Positions 46,008 to 57,750 are shown, numbered from the stretch's first letter. The stretch: 64,000 nucleotides of DNA from Azospirillum sp. B510 (GCF_000010725.1 NC_013859.1:454001-518000); one strand, 5' to 3'. Made by a program: numbers and translations. Notes: generated by a model from the letters alone, not told the origin.

Positions 46008-47251
46008 CGCTCGACGCTGAGACCCTCCATGTCGATGTCGGTCTGGCGGCCGCCGACCACATCGGCCAGCACGCGGGCCGAGCCGGCCGACATCGTCCAG
46101 CCCAGCGTGCCGTGGCCGGTGTTGAGATAGAGGTTGCGGATGTGGGTCGGCCCGAGGATCGGCGTGCCGTCCGGGGTGTTCGGGCGCAGGCCGGTCCAGA
46201 ATTCCGCCTTCGACAGGTCGCCGCCCTTCGGGAACAGGTCGCTGACGACATGGTCCAGCGGCCCGCGGCGCTTCTCACGCAGGGTCAGGTCGAAGCCGGT
46301 CAGCTCCGCCGTGCCGCCGACGCGGATGCGGTCGCCCAGCCGGGTGACGGCGATCTTGTGCGTCTCGTCCATCACCGTCGATTCCGGGGCGTGGGCGGCG
46401 TCGGTGATCGGCAGGGTCAGCGAATAGCCCTTCACCGGATAGACCGGCAGGTCGATGCCCAGCGGCTTGACCAGCTTGGGCGAATAGCTGCCCATGGCGA
46501 CGATGTAGCTGTCGGCGGTCAGCGTGCCCTGGTCGGTCACGACGCCGGTGATCCTGCGCCCGTCGCTCTCCAGCCCGCGGATGGAGACGCCATAACGGAA
46601 CTCCACCCCGCGCTTGGCGGCATAGGCCGCCAGCTTGTTGGTGAACTGGAAACAGTCGCCGGTCTCGTCGCCCGGCAGATGCAGCGCGCCGACCAGCTTG
46701 TCCTTGACATGGGCCAAGGCCGGCTCGACCGAGGTCAGGCCGTCGCGGTCGAACAGGCTGTAGGGCACGCCGTAGCGCTCCAGCACCGCCATGTCGTAAC
46801 CGGCGGCGTCCATCTGCTTCTGGGTGCGAAAGACCTGGAGCGTGCCCTGGGTGCGCTCGTCATAGGTGATGCCGGTTTCGGCGCGCAGCGCCTTCAGGCA
46901 GTCGCGGCTGTATTCGGCGACACGGACCATCCGGCCCTTGTTGAGCTGGTAACTCGCCTCGTTGGCGTTGGCCAGCAGCTTCAGGCACCAGGACCACATC
47001 GCCGGATCCAGCTTCGGCCGGACCACCAGCGGCGAATGCTTCATCATCATCCACTTGACGGCCTTGACCATCAGCCCCGGCGCCGCCCAGGGGGCGGAAT
47101 AGCCCGGCGACACCTCGCCGGCGTTGGCGTAGCTGGTCTCCAGCGCCGGGCCTTCCTGACGGTCCAGCACGGTCACCTCATGCCCGGCGCGCGCCAGATA
47201 ATAGGCGGTGGTGACACCGATGACGCCGCTGCCCAGAACGATCACGCGCAT
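45950..47251 (-). CDS. dadA: D-amino acid dehydrogenase small subunit DadA
   Basis: This 433-residue FAD enzyme oxidatively deaminates D-amino acids (classically D-alanine) and reduces the quinone pool. The N-terminal FAD motif is VIVLGSGVIGVTTAYYLARA, followed by ETSYANAGEVSPGYSAPWA, a DadA hallmark. The C-terminal flavin contact is LYLNTGHGTLGWTMS. The start MRVIVLGSG has GGGGAG 9 nt upstream. Upstream lie a -24/-12 sigma-54 promoter (47300-47314) and three TyrR-box-like palindromes shared with divergent tyrR, which suggests amino-acid-responsive activation. No alanine racemase or other dad gene is next to it. Confidence 0.93.
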   Translation of the reverse strand: MRVIVLGSGVIGVTTAYYLARAGHEVTVLDRQEGPALETSYANAGEVSPGYSAPWAAPGLMVKAVKWMMMKHSPLVVRPKLDPAMWSWCLKLLANANEASYQLNKGRMVRVAEYSRDCLKALRAETGITYDERTQGTLQVFRTQKQMDAAGYDMAVLERYGVPYSLFDRDGLTSVEPALAHVKDKLVGALHLPGDETGDCFQFTNKLAAYAAKRGVEFRYGVSIRGLESDGRRITGVVTDQGTLTADSYIVAMGSYSPKLVKPLGIDLPVYPVKGYSLTLPITDAAHAPESTVMDETHKIAVTRLGDRIRVGGTAELTGFDLTLREKRRGPLDHVVSDLFPKGGDLSKAEFWTGLRPNTPDGTPILGPTHIRNLYLNTGHGTLGWTMSAGSARVLADVVGGRQTDIDMEGLSVERYGRKPAVTVTRPAAVRPA

Positions 47252-47299
47252 GAGACTGGCTCCCCGAGGGATGAAGGACTTCACATGGCGGACCTCATC

Positions 47300-47314
47300 G
47301 CAATTGGCATGCCA
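47300..47314 (-). promoter_or_regulatory. Sigma-54 (-24/-12) promoter of dadA
   Basis: On the minus strand the sequence is TGGCATGCCAATTGC, with GG and GC separated by exactly 10 bp and only one mismatch to TGGCACG-N4-TTGC. The predicted start of transcription is near 47288, 37 bp before the dadA ATG. Confidence 0.75.
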
Positions 47315-47367
47315 GATGCGGAAATGGCGGATTCGCTGCGATACGGCGAGGCCGGCGGAGAGGCTGG

Positions 47368-47385
47368 TGTATGCAGATGTTTACA
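47368..47385. promoter_or_regulatory. TyrR-box-like palindrome 1
   Basis: TGTATG-CAGATG-TTTACA matches the TyrR consensus TGTAAA-N6-TTTACA with two changes and keeps TGTA-N10-TACA. Its centre is about 88 bp upstream of the predicted dadA start of transcription, a normal position for a sigma-54 activator. Confidence 0.65.
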
Positions 47386-47436
47386 GATGAGGGATACGCA
47401 GAGGGCAAAGCATTGCAAATAAAAGAACTATGAGGG

Positions 47437-47454
47437 TGTAAAGATTTTGATACG
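47437..47454. promoter_or_regulatory. TyrR-box-like palindrome 2
   Basis: TGTAAA-GATTTT-GATACG keeps a perfect left half-site and TAC of the right one. It is separated from palindrome 3 by one base, a 19-bp centre distance that places both sites on roughly the same DNA face. Confidence 0.5.
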
Positions 47455-47455
47455 G

Positions 47456-47473
47456 TGTAATGAATTATGTACA
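47456..47473. promoter_or_regulatory. TyrR-box-like palindrome 3
   Basis: TGTAAT-GAATTA-TGTACA keeps TGTA-N10-TACA. It ends 40 bp before the tyrR start codon, so it could also serve autoregulation of tyrR. Confidence 0.6.
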
Positions 47474-47513
47474 TTGATTGCCGGATGCCCCCTCCCGCCC
47501 CGGCACACTCCCC

Positions 47514-49055
47514 ATGCGCATCAAAGTCACCTTCGCCGACCGTGTCGGCATCGCCCATGAGATCCTCGCCGTGCTGGCGCTGCGCCGGCTCAACGTGGTG
47601 GGTGTCGAGGTCGATCCGCCGCTGATCCACATCGACGCCCCCGGCCTCGATCCGGCGGCGCTGCCGGCGCTGTCCGACGCGCTGCGCACCATCGCCGGGG
47701 TGCGCGCGGTGGCCGCCATCGACATGCTGCCGGGCACGCGCCGGCGCCTGCATCTCGACGCGCTGCTGGCCGCCCTGCCCGACCCGGTGCTGGCGGTCGA
47801 CCGCGCCGGGCGGGTGGTGGTGGCGAGCGCCGCCGCCGTCCAGGTCGCCGGATTGCCGGAATCGCGGCTGGCCGGCCTCGACCTCGGCGCGCTGCTGGAC
47901 GATCCCGGCCTGACCCGCGAGCTGGCAGACGGCGGCTTCCGCATGTCGGGGCGCGAGGTGACGCTGAACGGCCAGCCTTTCCTGCTGGAGGTGACGCCGA
48001 TCGTCGATGTCGAGGCGGCGGGCGCCGTCATCACCCTGTTCACCCCGTCGCGGCTGGGCGAGCGTCTCGACGCCATCCAGAATTTCGACGAGTTGGGGTC
48101 GGGCGGCGGCTTCGACCGCATCCTCGGCGAATCGCCGCCGGTCCGGGCGCTGAAGGCGCGCGCCGTGCGCGTCGCCGCGATGGAGGCGCCGCTGCTGATC
48201 CTGGGAGAGACCGGCACCGGCAAGGAGTTGATCGCCCATGCCTGCCACCGCGCCAGCCCGCGCCGCGACAAGCCCTTCCTGGCGCTGAACTGCGCCGCCG
48301 TGCCGGAGAATCTGGCGGAGAGCGAGCTGTTCGGCTATGCCCCCGGCTCCTTCACCGGGGCGCAGCGCGGCGGCAAGCCGGGCCTGCTGGAGCTGGCGCA
48401 TGGCGGCACGGTGTTCCTCGACGAGATCGGCGAGATGTCGGCCTATCTCCAGGCCAAGCTGCTGCGCTTCCTCAATGACGGCAGCTTCCGCCGGGTCGGC
48501 GGCGAGCGCGAGCAGAAGGTGGATGTCCGCGTCATCAGCGCCACCCACCGCTCGCTGGAGGCCATGGTCGCCGATCACAGCTTCCGCGAGGATCTGTTCT
48601 ACCGCCTGAATGTGCTGACGCTGGATGTGCCGCCCCTGCGCGAGCGCGGGCAGGACATCCTGCTGCTGGCCCGCCATTTCATCGCCCGGGCGGCGGCGCA
48701 GGCCCGCCGTCCCCCCGGCCGGCTGACCCCGGCGGCGGCGGCGGCGCTGCTGGCCAACCGCTGGCCCGGCAATGTCCGCCAGCTGGAGAATGTCATCTTC
48801 CGCGCCGTCACCATGACCGACGGCGGCGCGCTGGACGCCGCCGACCTGGAGCTGGCCGGCGCCGGCATCCAACCGGCCGACGCCTCGGCGGACGAGGTGG
48901 CCACTTGGGAGGCGGCGGTGGACGGGTTCGAGCGCGCCCTGCTGCGCCGGCTCTACCCGCGCTTCCCGTCCAGCCGCAAGCTCGCGGCGCGGCTCGCCAC
49001 CTCGCACACGATGATCGCCAACAAGCTGCGCAAATACGGCATTCCGGAGCGCTGA
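47514..49055 (+). CDS. tyrR: TyrR/PhhR-type sigma-54-family regulator (ACT-PAS-AAA-HTH)
   Basis: This 513-residue protein, the length of E. coli TyrR, has an N-terminal ACT domain (MRIKVTFADRVGIAHEILAV), a PAS domain (about 80-190, LLAALPDPVLAVDRAGRVVV), an AAA+ domain (Walker A GETGTGKELIAHACH, ALNCAAVPENLAESELFG, Walker B GGTVFLDEIGEMS), and the TyrR helix-turn-helix (SSRKLAARLATSHTMIANKL, then RKYG). TyrR senses aromatic amino acids. Unlike E. coli TyrR, it keeps a sigma-54 contact loop, but as GSFTGA rather than GAFTGA (YAPGSFTGAQRGG), so it may work with sigma-54 like an enhancer-binding protein. It is divergent from dadA with TyrR-box-like sites between. The ATG at 47514 fits the E. coli N-terminus; 12 extra residues upstream are unlikely. 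Confidence 0.9.
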   Translation: MRIKVTFADRVGIAHEILAVLALRRLNVVGVEVDPPLIHIDAPGLDPAALPALSDALRTIAGVRAVAAIDMLPGTRRRLHLDALLAALPDPVLAVDRAGRVVVASAAAVQVAGLPESRLAGLDLGALLDDPGLTRELADGGFRMSGREVTLNGQPFLLEVTPIVDVEAAGAVITLFTPSRLGERLDAIQNFDELGSGGGFDRILGESPPVRALKARAVRVAAMEAPLLILGETGTGKELIAHACHRASPRRDKPFLALNCAAVPENLAESELFGYAPGSFTGAQRGGKPGLLELAHGGTVFLDEIGEMSAYLQAKLLRFLNDGSFRRVGGEREQKVDVRVISATHRSLEAMVADHSFREDLFYRLNVLTLDVPPLRERGQDILLLARHFIARAAAQARRPPGRLTPAAAAALLANRWPGNVRQLENVIFRAVTMTDGGALDAADLELAGAGIQPADASADEVATWEAAVDGFERALLRRLYPRFPSSRKLAARLATSHTMIANKLRKYGIPER

Positions 49056-49076
49056 TCCCGGCGGTGAAACCGGCGG

Positions 49077-49886
49077 TCAGTGGCCTGACGGCTTGGCCGG
49101 GGCGGTGTGCTTGTCGGCGGCATGCTTGTCGGCGGCGGGTTTCGCCGCCGGCTTTTCCCCACCCTTTTCAGTGGCCTTCTCCACTGGCTTCTCCGCTGCC
49201 GGCGCCTCCAGGCCGGGCGGCGGACCGCCGAAGGTGATGGTCACCTCGACCACCGGCCCCGGATCGGGCTGGCTGTGATGGAACGCCGCCGCGGCCCCCG
49301 GCCCCAGCGTCTCGGCCGACGGCTCGACGACCCAGCTCTGCAACAGCTTGCGCTCCGGGCCGAAGCTGTTGACGCGCAACGGCGGCAGCCGGCGCTCGCC
49401 GTCGGTGGTGTTGGCGACCTCGCCGTCCAGCAGCAGGACGGTCTTTCCGCCCTCCTGCTTCTGTTCGGAATGGATGTTGCGCAGGTCCAGCCCGAATCCC
49501 GGCGGTTCGGCCGGCATGCCGGCGAGGTCATAGAGCCGGGCGGCGGGTGGCCAGCGGTCGACGAGGACGTCGCGGCCGAAATAGGCGCCGGCGGCGGACC
49601 CGGCGACCAGCAGACCCAGCAGGGCGAAGCCGATCACCGTGCCGCGCGCCGGTTTGGCACGCGGCCCCCTGCCATGCCTGATCCTGGCCCTGGCGCCTGG
49701 CTTCACCGGCATCGACGGGCGCAGCTCCGTCAGCGCGTCGGGGATGACCGGCTCGCTCTCCTGCCGCTCGGGCTTCTGCCACCACATGTGGCCGCAGCGG
49801 GCGCAACGGACCTTCCGGCCATCCTGACCGAGCGAGTCGTCGGACAGGGTATAGCGCGTTGAACAGGTCGGGCAGGAAACGATCAT
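49077..49886 (-). CDS. Zinc-ribbon membrane protein, DUF3426 family
   Basis: This 269-residue protein has an N-terminal MJ0042-type zinc ribbon (MIVSCPTCSTRYTLSDDSLG, then VRCARCGHMWWQKPE), one transmembrane helix (about 84-106, TVIGFALLGLLVAGSAAGAY), an extracytoplasmic DUF3426 domain (DLRNIHSEQKQEGGKTVLLL), and a Lys/Ala/Pro-rich tail. The family is common in alphaproteobacteria, often beside division genes, but its function is unknown. It converges on tyrR. Confidence 0.83.
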   Translation of the reverse strand: MIVSCPTCSTRYTLSDDSLGQDGRKVRCARCGHMWWQKPERQESEPVIPDALTELRPSMPVKPGARARIRHGRGPRAKPARGTVIGFALLGLLVAGSAAGAYFGRDVLVDRWPPAARLYDLAGMPAEPPGFGLDLRNIHSEQKQEGGKTVLLLDGEVANTTDGERRLPPLRVNSFGPERKLLQSWVVEPSAETLGPGAAAAFHHSQPDPGPVVEVTITFGGPPPGLEAPAAEKPVEKATEKGGEKPAAKPAADKHAADKHTAPAKPSGH

Positions 49887-49957
49887 CGCGCCGTCGCAGA
49901 AAAGTTGGCACTTGCCTTATAGATAGGAGCGGCGCCCGGCGCAACCGGCAGCCACCC

Positions 49958-51433
<1,476 letters not shown>

Positions 51434-51643
51434 GCCCGCCGCCTCCGCTTGCCGTTCCCCTTCCTTATCGGCCGCAACCGGCCCGATCCGCAACCGGATC
51501 CCGGCATGCCCCTTCCGGCCAGGGGGACCTGTCCCGATGGCGGAGACGGCGCGACCATCCCGGCGACCCCCTGTTCTGATCTGCACCGTCGCGTTTCCGC
51601 ACGGTGACGATTTCCGATATCGAACAAGATGGGAGAGCACATC

Positions 51644-51859
51644 ATGGCGAGCCAGAACGAAGGGCGCAGCGCCGGCGGCCAGCACTCCGGCGGCAACTTC
51701 AAGAATGATCCGGAGCGCGCGGCCGAAGCCGGCCACAAGGGCGGCCAGGTCTCGGGCGGCAACTTCAAGAACGACCCCGAACGCGCCTCGGAAGCCGGCA
51801 AGAAGGGCGGCGAGCACAGCCATGGCGGCCAGGGTGGCGGCCAGGGCGGCAAGGAGTGA
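51644..51859 (+). CDS. KGG-repeat general stress protein
   Basis: This 71-residue, very hydrophilic protein has two nearly identical 21-residue units (residues 15-35 and 37-57), each with GGNFKNDPERA and ending in KGG, then a Gly/His/Gln-rich tail. This is the stress-induced KGG family, to which GsiB-like and hydrophilin-type proteins belong; they are thought to protect cells during drying or osmotic stress. GGGAG lies 8 nt before the ATG. A strong terminator follows (51919-51948). Confidence 0.87.
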   Translation: MASQNEGRSAGGQHSGGNFKNDPERAAEAGHKGGQVSGGNFKNDPERASEAGKKGGEHSHGGQGGGQGGKE

Positions 51860-51918
51860 CCGGCACCGCCATCCGGTGACGGACAGCGGCCGATCATCAC
51901 CGCCGGCCGCCGCTACGG

Positions 51919-51948
51919 AAAAAGCGCGCCCTCGGGGCGCGCTTTTTT
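51919..51948. terminator. Bidirectional Rho-independent terminator after the KGG gene
   Basis: An 8-bp stem (51924-51931 with 51935-51942) with a 3-nt loop is flanked by AAAAA on the left and TTTTTT (51943-51948) on the right. It ends the KGG gene transcript and insulates the kinase gene downstream. Confidence 0.88.
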
Positions 51949-52053
51949 CTTGTCCCGCATGGAGGCTTGCGCGGCTTCGTCGGACGGGTCCATTGTCTGC
52001 CGGCACACACCCGCAACCGTCCCCGCCGAAACCGCCGCCATGCCCCGCCCGCG

Positions 52054-53910
52054 ATGACCCTTCCGTCAGTCCTGCTTCTGGCCGCGGTCGTCGCCACCTT
52101 GTGGATCGCAGCGCGCAGCTGGCTGCTTCCTCCCTTCCCCGGCCGTACCGACTTCGTGCTGATGCAGTTGTCGGCCACTTGGTGGTCGACGTCCGTCGCG
52201 GTGGAGAGCATGGTCACGGCGCCGGCCGACAAGCTGTTCTGGGCCGAGATGGCCTGGATGGGCATCGTCTGCACCCCCAGCCTGTGGGCCTTCTTCCTCT
52301 GGTCCTACACGCGGGGCGAGTTGCCGGCGCGCTGGCGGCTGGTGCTGGTGGCGGTCGGGCTGGCGAACTGGGCGATGGCGCTGACCAACGACCTGCATCA
52401 CCTGTTCTACACCGCGACCCGCCCGATCGATGCGACGCCGGGCGCGGCGCTGGTCTACAGCCACGGGCTGCTGTTCTACGCCACCACCGTCTACATCTAT
52501 GCCTTCATGGTGATGAGCATCGTCGTCACCGCCAGCGGCATCCATCGGGCGACGCGGGCCTACCGCACCCATTACCTGGGCTTCCTGGTGGTGATGGCGG
52601 TGCCGTGGACCGCCAATGCCAGCTATATTTTCGGCAACGTGACCCTGTTCAACCAGGACCCGACCGCCTTCAGCTTTCTGCTGATGGACGGAATCTTCTA
52701 TTGGCTGATCACCCGGCGGCGCCTGTTCGAACTGCTGCCGGTCGCCCGCGACGCGCTGCTGGACGCGGTGCCCGACCCGGTGCTGGTCCTCGATGCCGAC
52801 GGCACGGTGGTGGAGGCGAACCCGGCCGGGCTGGCGCTGGTGCGCGACGGCACGCCGCTCGGGCGCCGGCTGGCCGATCTTCCCGGACTGTCGGCGCTCG
52901 CCTCCTGGGACGCCGCTCTGCCGCTGGCGCTGGAGCTGGACTGCGGCGGCGATCCGCGCAGCTTCGAGGCGACCAGGGTTCCGCTGACCTCGGGCGGCGG
53001 GGCGCGGGAGGCCGGGGCGCGGGAGGTCGGCCGCCTGCTGCTGCTGCGCGATGTCACCCACCGCCGCCGGGCCGAGATGCGGCTGGAGGACAGCGTGCGC
53101 CGCCTCGACCTCGCCCACCAGGAGACGGAGCGGCGGCTGCTGGCCGAACAGGAGGCCAAGCGGGCGCTGAAGGGCTTCCTGTCGATGGCCGCGCACGAGT
53201 TCAAGACCCCGCTCGCCATCATCGACGGCGCCGCCCAGATCCTGCTGCTGGATGCCGAGGGCAAGGCCCCCGCCATGCTGCCGCGGCTGGAGAAGATCCG
53301 CCGCGCCGTGCGGCGGCAGGTCAATATTCTGGACACCTGCCTGGCGGACGACCGGCTGAACGACCCCGCCTTCACGCTGCATCGCGACCGGGTGGAGCTG
53401 CCGGCCCTGCTGCGCGCCGCCGCCGCCGCGCAGTGCGACGCGGCACCCGGCCGGCGCATCGACCTTTATCTCGACGATTGTCCGCCATGGCTGACCGCCG
53501 ACGGCCCGATGCTGGAGCTGTGCGTCCACAATCTGCTGAACAACGCGCTGAAATACTCCCCGCCCGCCAAGCCGGTCAGGCTGGCCGTCCGCGAGGAGGA
53601 TGGGGCGGACGGGCATTGGCTCGCCCTGTCGGTGACCGACCAGGGCATCGGCATCCCGGCGGGCGAGCGCGACCGGGTGTTCGACCGTTTCTTCCGCGCC
53701 TCCAACACCGGGACGGCGGCGGGCAGCGGCGTCGGGCTGAACATGGTCCGCCGCATCGCCCTGCTGCATGGCGGAACGGTGGCGGTGGACAGCCGGCTGG
53801 GCGAGGGCAGCGTCTTCACGCTGCGGCTCCCGCTGTGCCGCGAGGAGGCACTCCGCGAGGCCGGGAATGCCGGCGGGATGATCGGCGGGGGAGATCGTTT
53901 CTTGCATTGA
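52054..53910 (+). CDS. Sensor histidine kinase with an N-terminal 7TM region
   Basis: This 618-residue membrane kinase starts MTLPSVLLLAAVVATLWIAA and has about seven transmembrane helices over residues 1-225, like the 7TM sensor region of some histidine kinases. A PAS domain (about 230-345, LLDAVPDPVLVLDADGTVVE), a HisKA with His near 380 (MAAHEFKTPLAIIDG) and a HATPase (LSVTDQGIGIPAGERDRVFD, GSGVGLNMVRRI) follow. There is no receiver and no partner regulator nearby. It is followed 50 bp later by TRAP transporter genes on the same strand, so it could sense the same solute, but this is only positional. Confidence 0.86.
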   Translation: MTLPSVLLLAAVVATLWIAARSWLLPPFPGRTDFVLMQLSATWWSTSVAVESMVTAPADKLFWAEMAWMGIVCTPSLWAFFLWSYTRGELPARWRLVLVAVGLANWAMALTNDLHHLFYTATRPIDATPGAALVYSHGLLFYATTVYIYAFMVMSIVVTASGIHRATRAYRTHYLGFLVVMAVPWTANASYIFGNVTLFNQDPTAFSFLLMDGIFYWLITRRRLFELLPVARDALLDAVPDPVLVLDADGTVVEANPAGLALVRDGTPLGRRLADLPGLSALASWDAALPLALELDCGGDPRSFEATRVPLTSGGGAREAGAREVGRLLLLRDVTHRRRAEMRLEDSVRRLDLAHQETERRLLAEQEAKRALKGFLSMAAHEFKTPLAIIDGAAQILLLDAEGKAPAMLPRLEKIRRAVRRQVNILDTCLADDRLNDPAFTLHRDRVELPALLRAAAAAQCDAAPGRRIDLYLDDCPPWLTADGPMLELCVHNLLNNALKYSPPAKPVRLAVREEDGADGHWLALSVTDQGIGIPAGERDRVFDRFFRASNTGTAAGSGVGLNMVRRIALLHGGTVAVDSRLGEGSVFTLRLPLCREEALREAGNAGGMIGGGDRFLH

Positions 53911-53960
53911 TTGACCGGTGAAGGGAATAATCCCGCTCCCTCCATCTGGACCCTGGCAAT

Positions 53961-54482
53961 ATGAGCGAACACGACCCCACCGTCGTCCGGCCGGTGCCGA
54001 AACCCCGCGTCCCCCTGGGCATCGAAGAGCTGCTGGTCGCCCTCACCATGGCGGTGGTGGCCCTGATCACCTTCGCCAACGTCGTGGTGCGTTACCTGAC
54101 CGACGTCTCCTTCGCCTTCACCGAGGAATATTCCATCGCGCTGATGGTGATCATGACCTTCCTCGGCGCCTCGGCGGCGGTGGTGAAGGACCGCCACATG
54201 CGGATCACCTTCCTGACCAGCAAGCTGTCGCTCGCCAACCGCCGCCGGGCGGAGATCTTCGCCATGGCCTGCACCGCCGCCATGTTCGCCCTGCTGGTGG
54301 TCTATGGCGCCTGGACGACCTGGGACGATTACCGGTTCGAGGTGACCTCGCCGGCGCTGGGGCTGCCGCAATGGATCTACACGATCTGGCTGCCCCTGCT
54401 GTCGGCCGTCGTCACCCTGCGCGCGCTCGGCCGCATGATCCGCATCGCCCGGCGGACGGAGAAGTTGGAGGGCGAGGCATGA
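53961..54482 (+). CDS. dctQ: TRAP transporter small permease (DctQ family)
   Basis: This 173-residue four-helix membrane protein is the small subunit of a TRAP carboxylate carrier. It has the family blocks ITFANVVVRYLTDVSFAFTE and MTFLGASAAVVKDRHMRITF. It overlaps dctM by 4 bp (ATGA). No DctP binding protein gene is adjacent. Confidence 0.9.
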   Translation: MSEHDPTVVRPVPKPRVPLGIEELLVALTMAVVALITFANVVVRYLTDVSFAFTEEYSIALMVIMTFLGASAAVVKDRHMRITFLTSKLSLANRRRAEIFAMACTAAMFALLVVYGAWTTWDDYRFEVTSPALGLPQWIYTIWLPLLSAVVTLRALGRMIRIARRTEKLEGEA

Positions 54483-55762
54483 TCACCGTCCTGCTGTTCG
54501 GGTCCTTCCTGGTCATGCTGCTGCTGGGGGTGCCGATCGCGGTCTCCCTCGGGCTGGCCGGCACCGCCGCCATCGGCTTCGCCCATCTCGGCGTCATCTC
54601 GGTGCCGACCAGCGTCTATACCGGCATCGCCAAATACCCGCTGTTGACCATCCCGATGTTCGTGCTGGCCGGCACCATCTTCGACCGCTCGGGGGTGGCC
54701 CAGAAGCTGGTGCGCTTCGCCACCGCCGTCATCGGCCAGGGCAAGGGGGCGCTGGCGGTGATCGCCGTGGTGGTCGCGATGATGATGGGCGGCATCGCCG
54801 GCTCCGGCCCGGCCATCGCCGCGGCGGTCTGCGGCGTCATGGCGCCCAGCATGATCCGCGCCGGCTATCCCCGCCCCTACATCGCCGGCGTCATCGCCGC
54901 CGCCGCCGCCACCGACATCCTGATCCCGCCCTCGGTGGCGCTGATCATCTACAGCGTGCTGGTCCCGGCCGCCCCGGTCACCGCCATGTTCGCCGCCGGC
55001 ATCATTCCGGGGACGCTGGCCGGTCTGGCCCTGATCATCCCCACCCTGTGGCTGGCCCGGCGTTACAATCTGGGCGGCGACATGGCGGGCGAGCCCCGCC
55101 CGCCCTTCTGGAGCAGCCTGTGGGACGCTTCGCTCGGCATGTTCGCCAAGGTGCTGATCCTGGGCGGCCTCAGGCTCGGCGTCTTCACCCCGACCGAGGC
55201 GGCGGTGATCGCCGTCGCCTACGGCCTGCTGCTGGGCATGGTGGTCTACCGCACGATCAAGGTCCGCGACCTCTATTCGATGATGGTCGAGGCGGCGGAG
55301 ATCTCCGCCATCATCCTGACCGTCATCGCACTGGCCAGCGTCTTCGGCTGGGCGATGAGCACCCTGTCGATCATCGATCCCATCGCCAACGCCATCGTCA
55401 ATCTCGGCATCGGCGAATATGGGGTGATGTTCCTGCTGATGATCATGCTGATCGTCATCGGCACCTTCCTGGACGGCGTGTCGACCTTCATCATCCTGCT
55501 GCCGCTGCTGATCCCGATCGCCATGACCTATCACTGGGATCTGGTGTGGTTCGGCGTGCTGCTGACGCTGAAGATCGCCATCGGCCAGTTCACCCCGCCG
55601 ATGGCGGTCAACCTGATGGTCACTTGCCGCATCGCCGGCTGCACCATCGAAAGCACCATTCCCTGGGTGCTATGGCTGATCCTGACCATGTTCCTGACGC
55701 TCGCCGCCGTGGTGATCTGGCCCGATCTGGCGCTGTGGATGCCGCGCCGCATGGGGTTCTAG
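54479..55762 (+). CDS. dctM: TRAP transporter large permease (DctM family)
   Basis: This 427-residue membrane protein (about 12 helices) is the transport subunit of a TRAP carrier, moving an organic acid with Na+ or H+. Family blocks include GIAGSGPAIAAAVCGVMAPS, AAAATDILIPPSVALIIYSV, GVFTPTEAAVIAVAYGLL and GQFTPPMAVNLMVTCRIAG. It starts within the dctQ stop (ATGA). Downstream genes are on the other strand, so the DctP subunit must be encoded elsewhere. Confidence 0.92.
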   Translation: MITVLLFGSFLVMLLLGVPIAVSLGLAGTAAIGFAHLGVISVPTSVYTGIAKYPLLTIPMFVLAGTIFDRSGVAQKLVRFATAVIGQGKGALAVIAVVVAMMMGGIAGSGPAIAAAVCGVMAPSMIRAGYPRPYIAGVIAAAAATDILIPPSVALIIYSVLVPAAPVTAMFAAGIIPGTLAGLALIIPTLWLARRYNLGGDMAGEPRPPFWSSLWDASLGMFAKVLILGGLRLGVFTPTEAAVIAVAYGLLLGMVVYRTIKVRDLYSMMVEAAEISAIILTVIALASVFGWAMSTLSIIDPIANAIVNLGIGEYGVMFLLMIMLIVIGTFLDGVSTFIILLPLLIPIAMTYHWDLVWFGVLLTLKIAIGQFTPPMAVNLMVTCRIAGCTIESTIPWVLWLILTMFLTLAAVVIWPDLALWMPRRMGF

Positions 55763-55787
55763 GGGAGGGGGTTCTAGGGGAGAGGGT

Positions 55788-56059
55788 CTAGACACGGGGC
55801 TGGAGGAAGCGGGCGACGTCGCGGCTGGTCAGGTGCAGGCTGGCCGCGGCGCCAAGGCCGCGCCGCGCGATCTTGCCGGCCGCCGCCGCCTCGAAGGCGG
55901 CGCGGTGGGCGGCGGCATGGGCGAGGCAGTCCTCCGGCACCGGTTCCCGCTTGTCGAGCAGGGCGCGGAAGGCCAACCGGTGGACGGCACACCAGCCGCC
56001 ATGGCCGGCCGGGCGGAAGACCAGCGCGTCGATGTCGGCGCGCCAGGACGCCCAGCCCG

Positions 56060-56063
<4 letters not shown>
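55788..56063 (-). CDS. Small uncharacterised protein coupled to norR
   Basis: This 91-residue protein starts MTGWASWRADIDALVFRPAG and includes GHGGWCAVHRLAFRALL, which has a Cys-Ala-Val-His group, then alanine-rich helices. Its ATG overlaps the norR stop by 4 bp (ATGA), so it is translationally coupled to norR and co-regulated. I recognise no named family. A link with nitric oxide sensing or metal handling is only a guess from position. Confidence 0.62.
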
Positions 56064-57676
<1,613 letters not shown>

Positions 57677-57696
57677 TCGACATCATACCCCACGCG

Positions 57697-57707
57697 GTCG
57701 ATCCGAC
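57697..57707. promoter_or_regulatory. NorR-type enhancer site 2 (GT-N7-AC)
   Basis: GTCGATCCGAC fits GT-N7-AC and lies 26 bp downstream of site 1, about 75 bp upstream of the predicted hmp start of transcription. E. coli norV has three such sites; only two are clear here. Confidence 0.55.
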
Positions 57708-57750
57708 AACAGCCCGGCCACGCGGCGCGGATTTCCGGGCTGCGTCGCTT

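Noticed and set aside
51660..51860. Direct repeats near 51680-51830 as a possible CRISPR-like or non-coding repeat array
   Set aside because: The repetition is fully explained by the two KGG protein units in frame.
53950..53966. TGGCA just before dctQ as a sigma-54 promoter
   Set aside because: No GC doublet at the required 10-bp distance, and it abuts the start codon.
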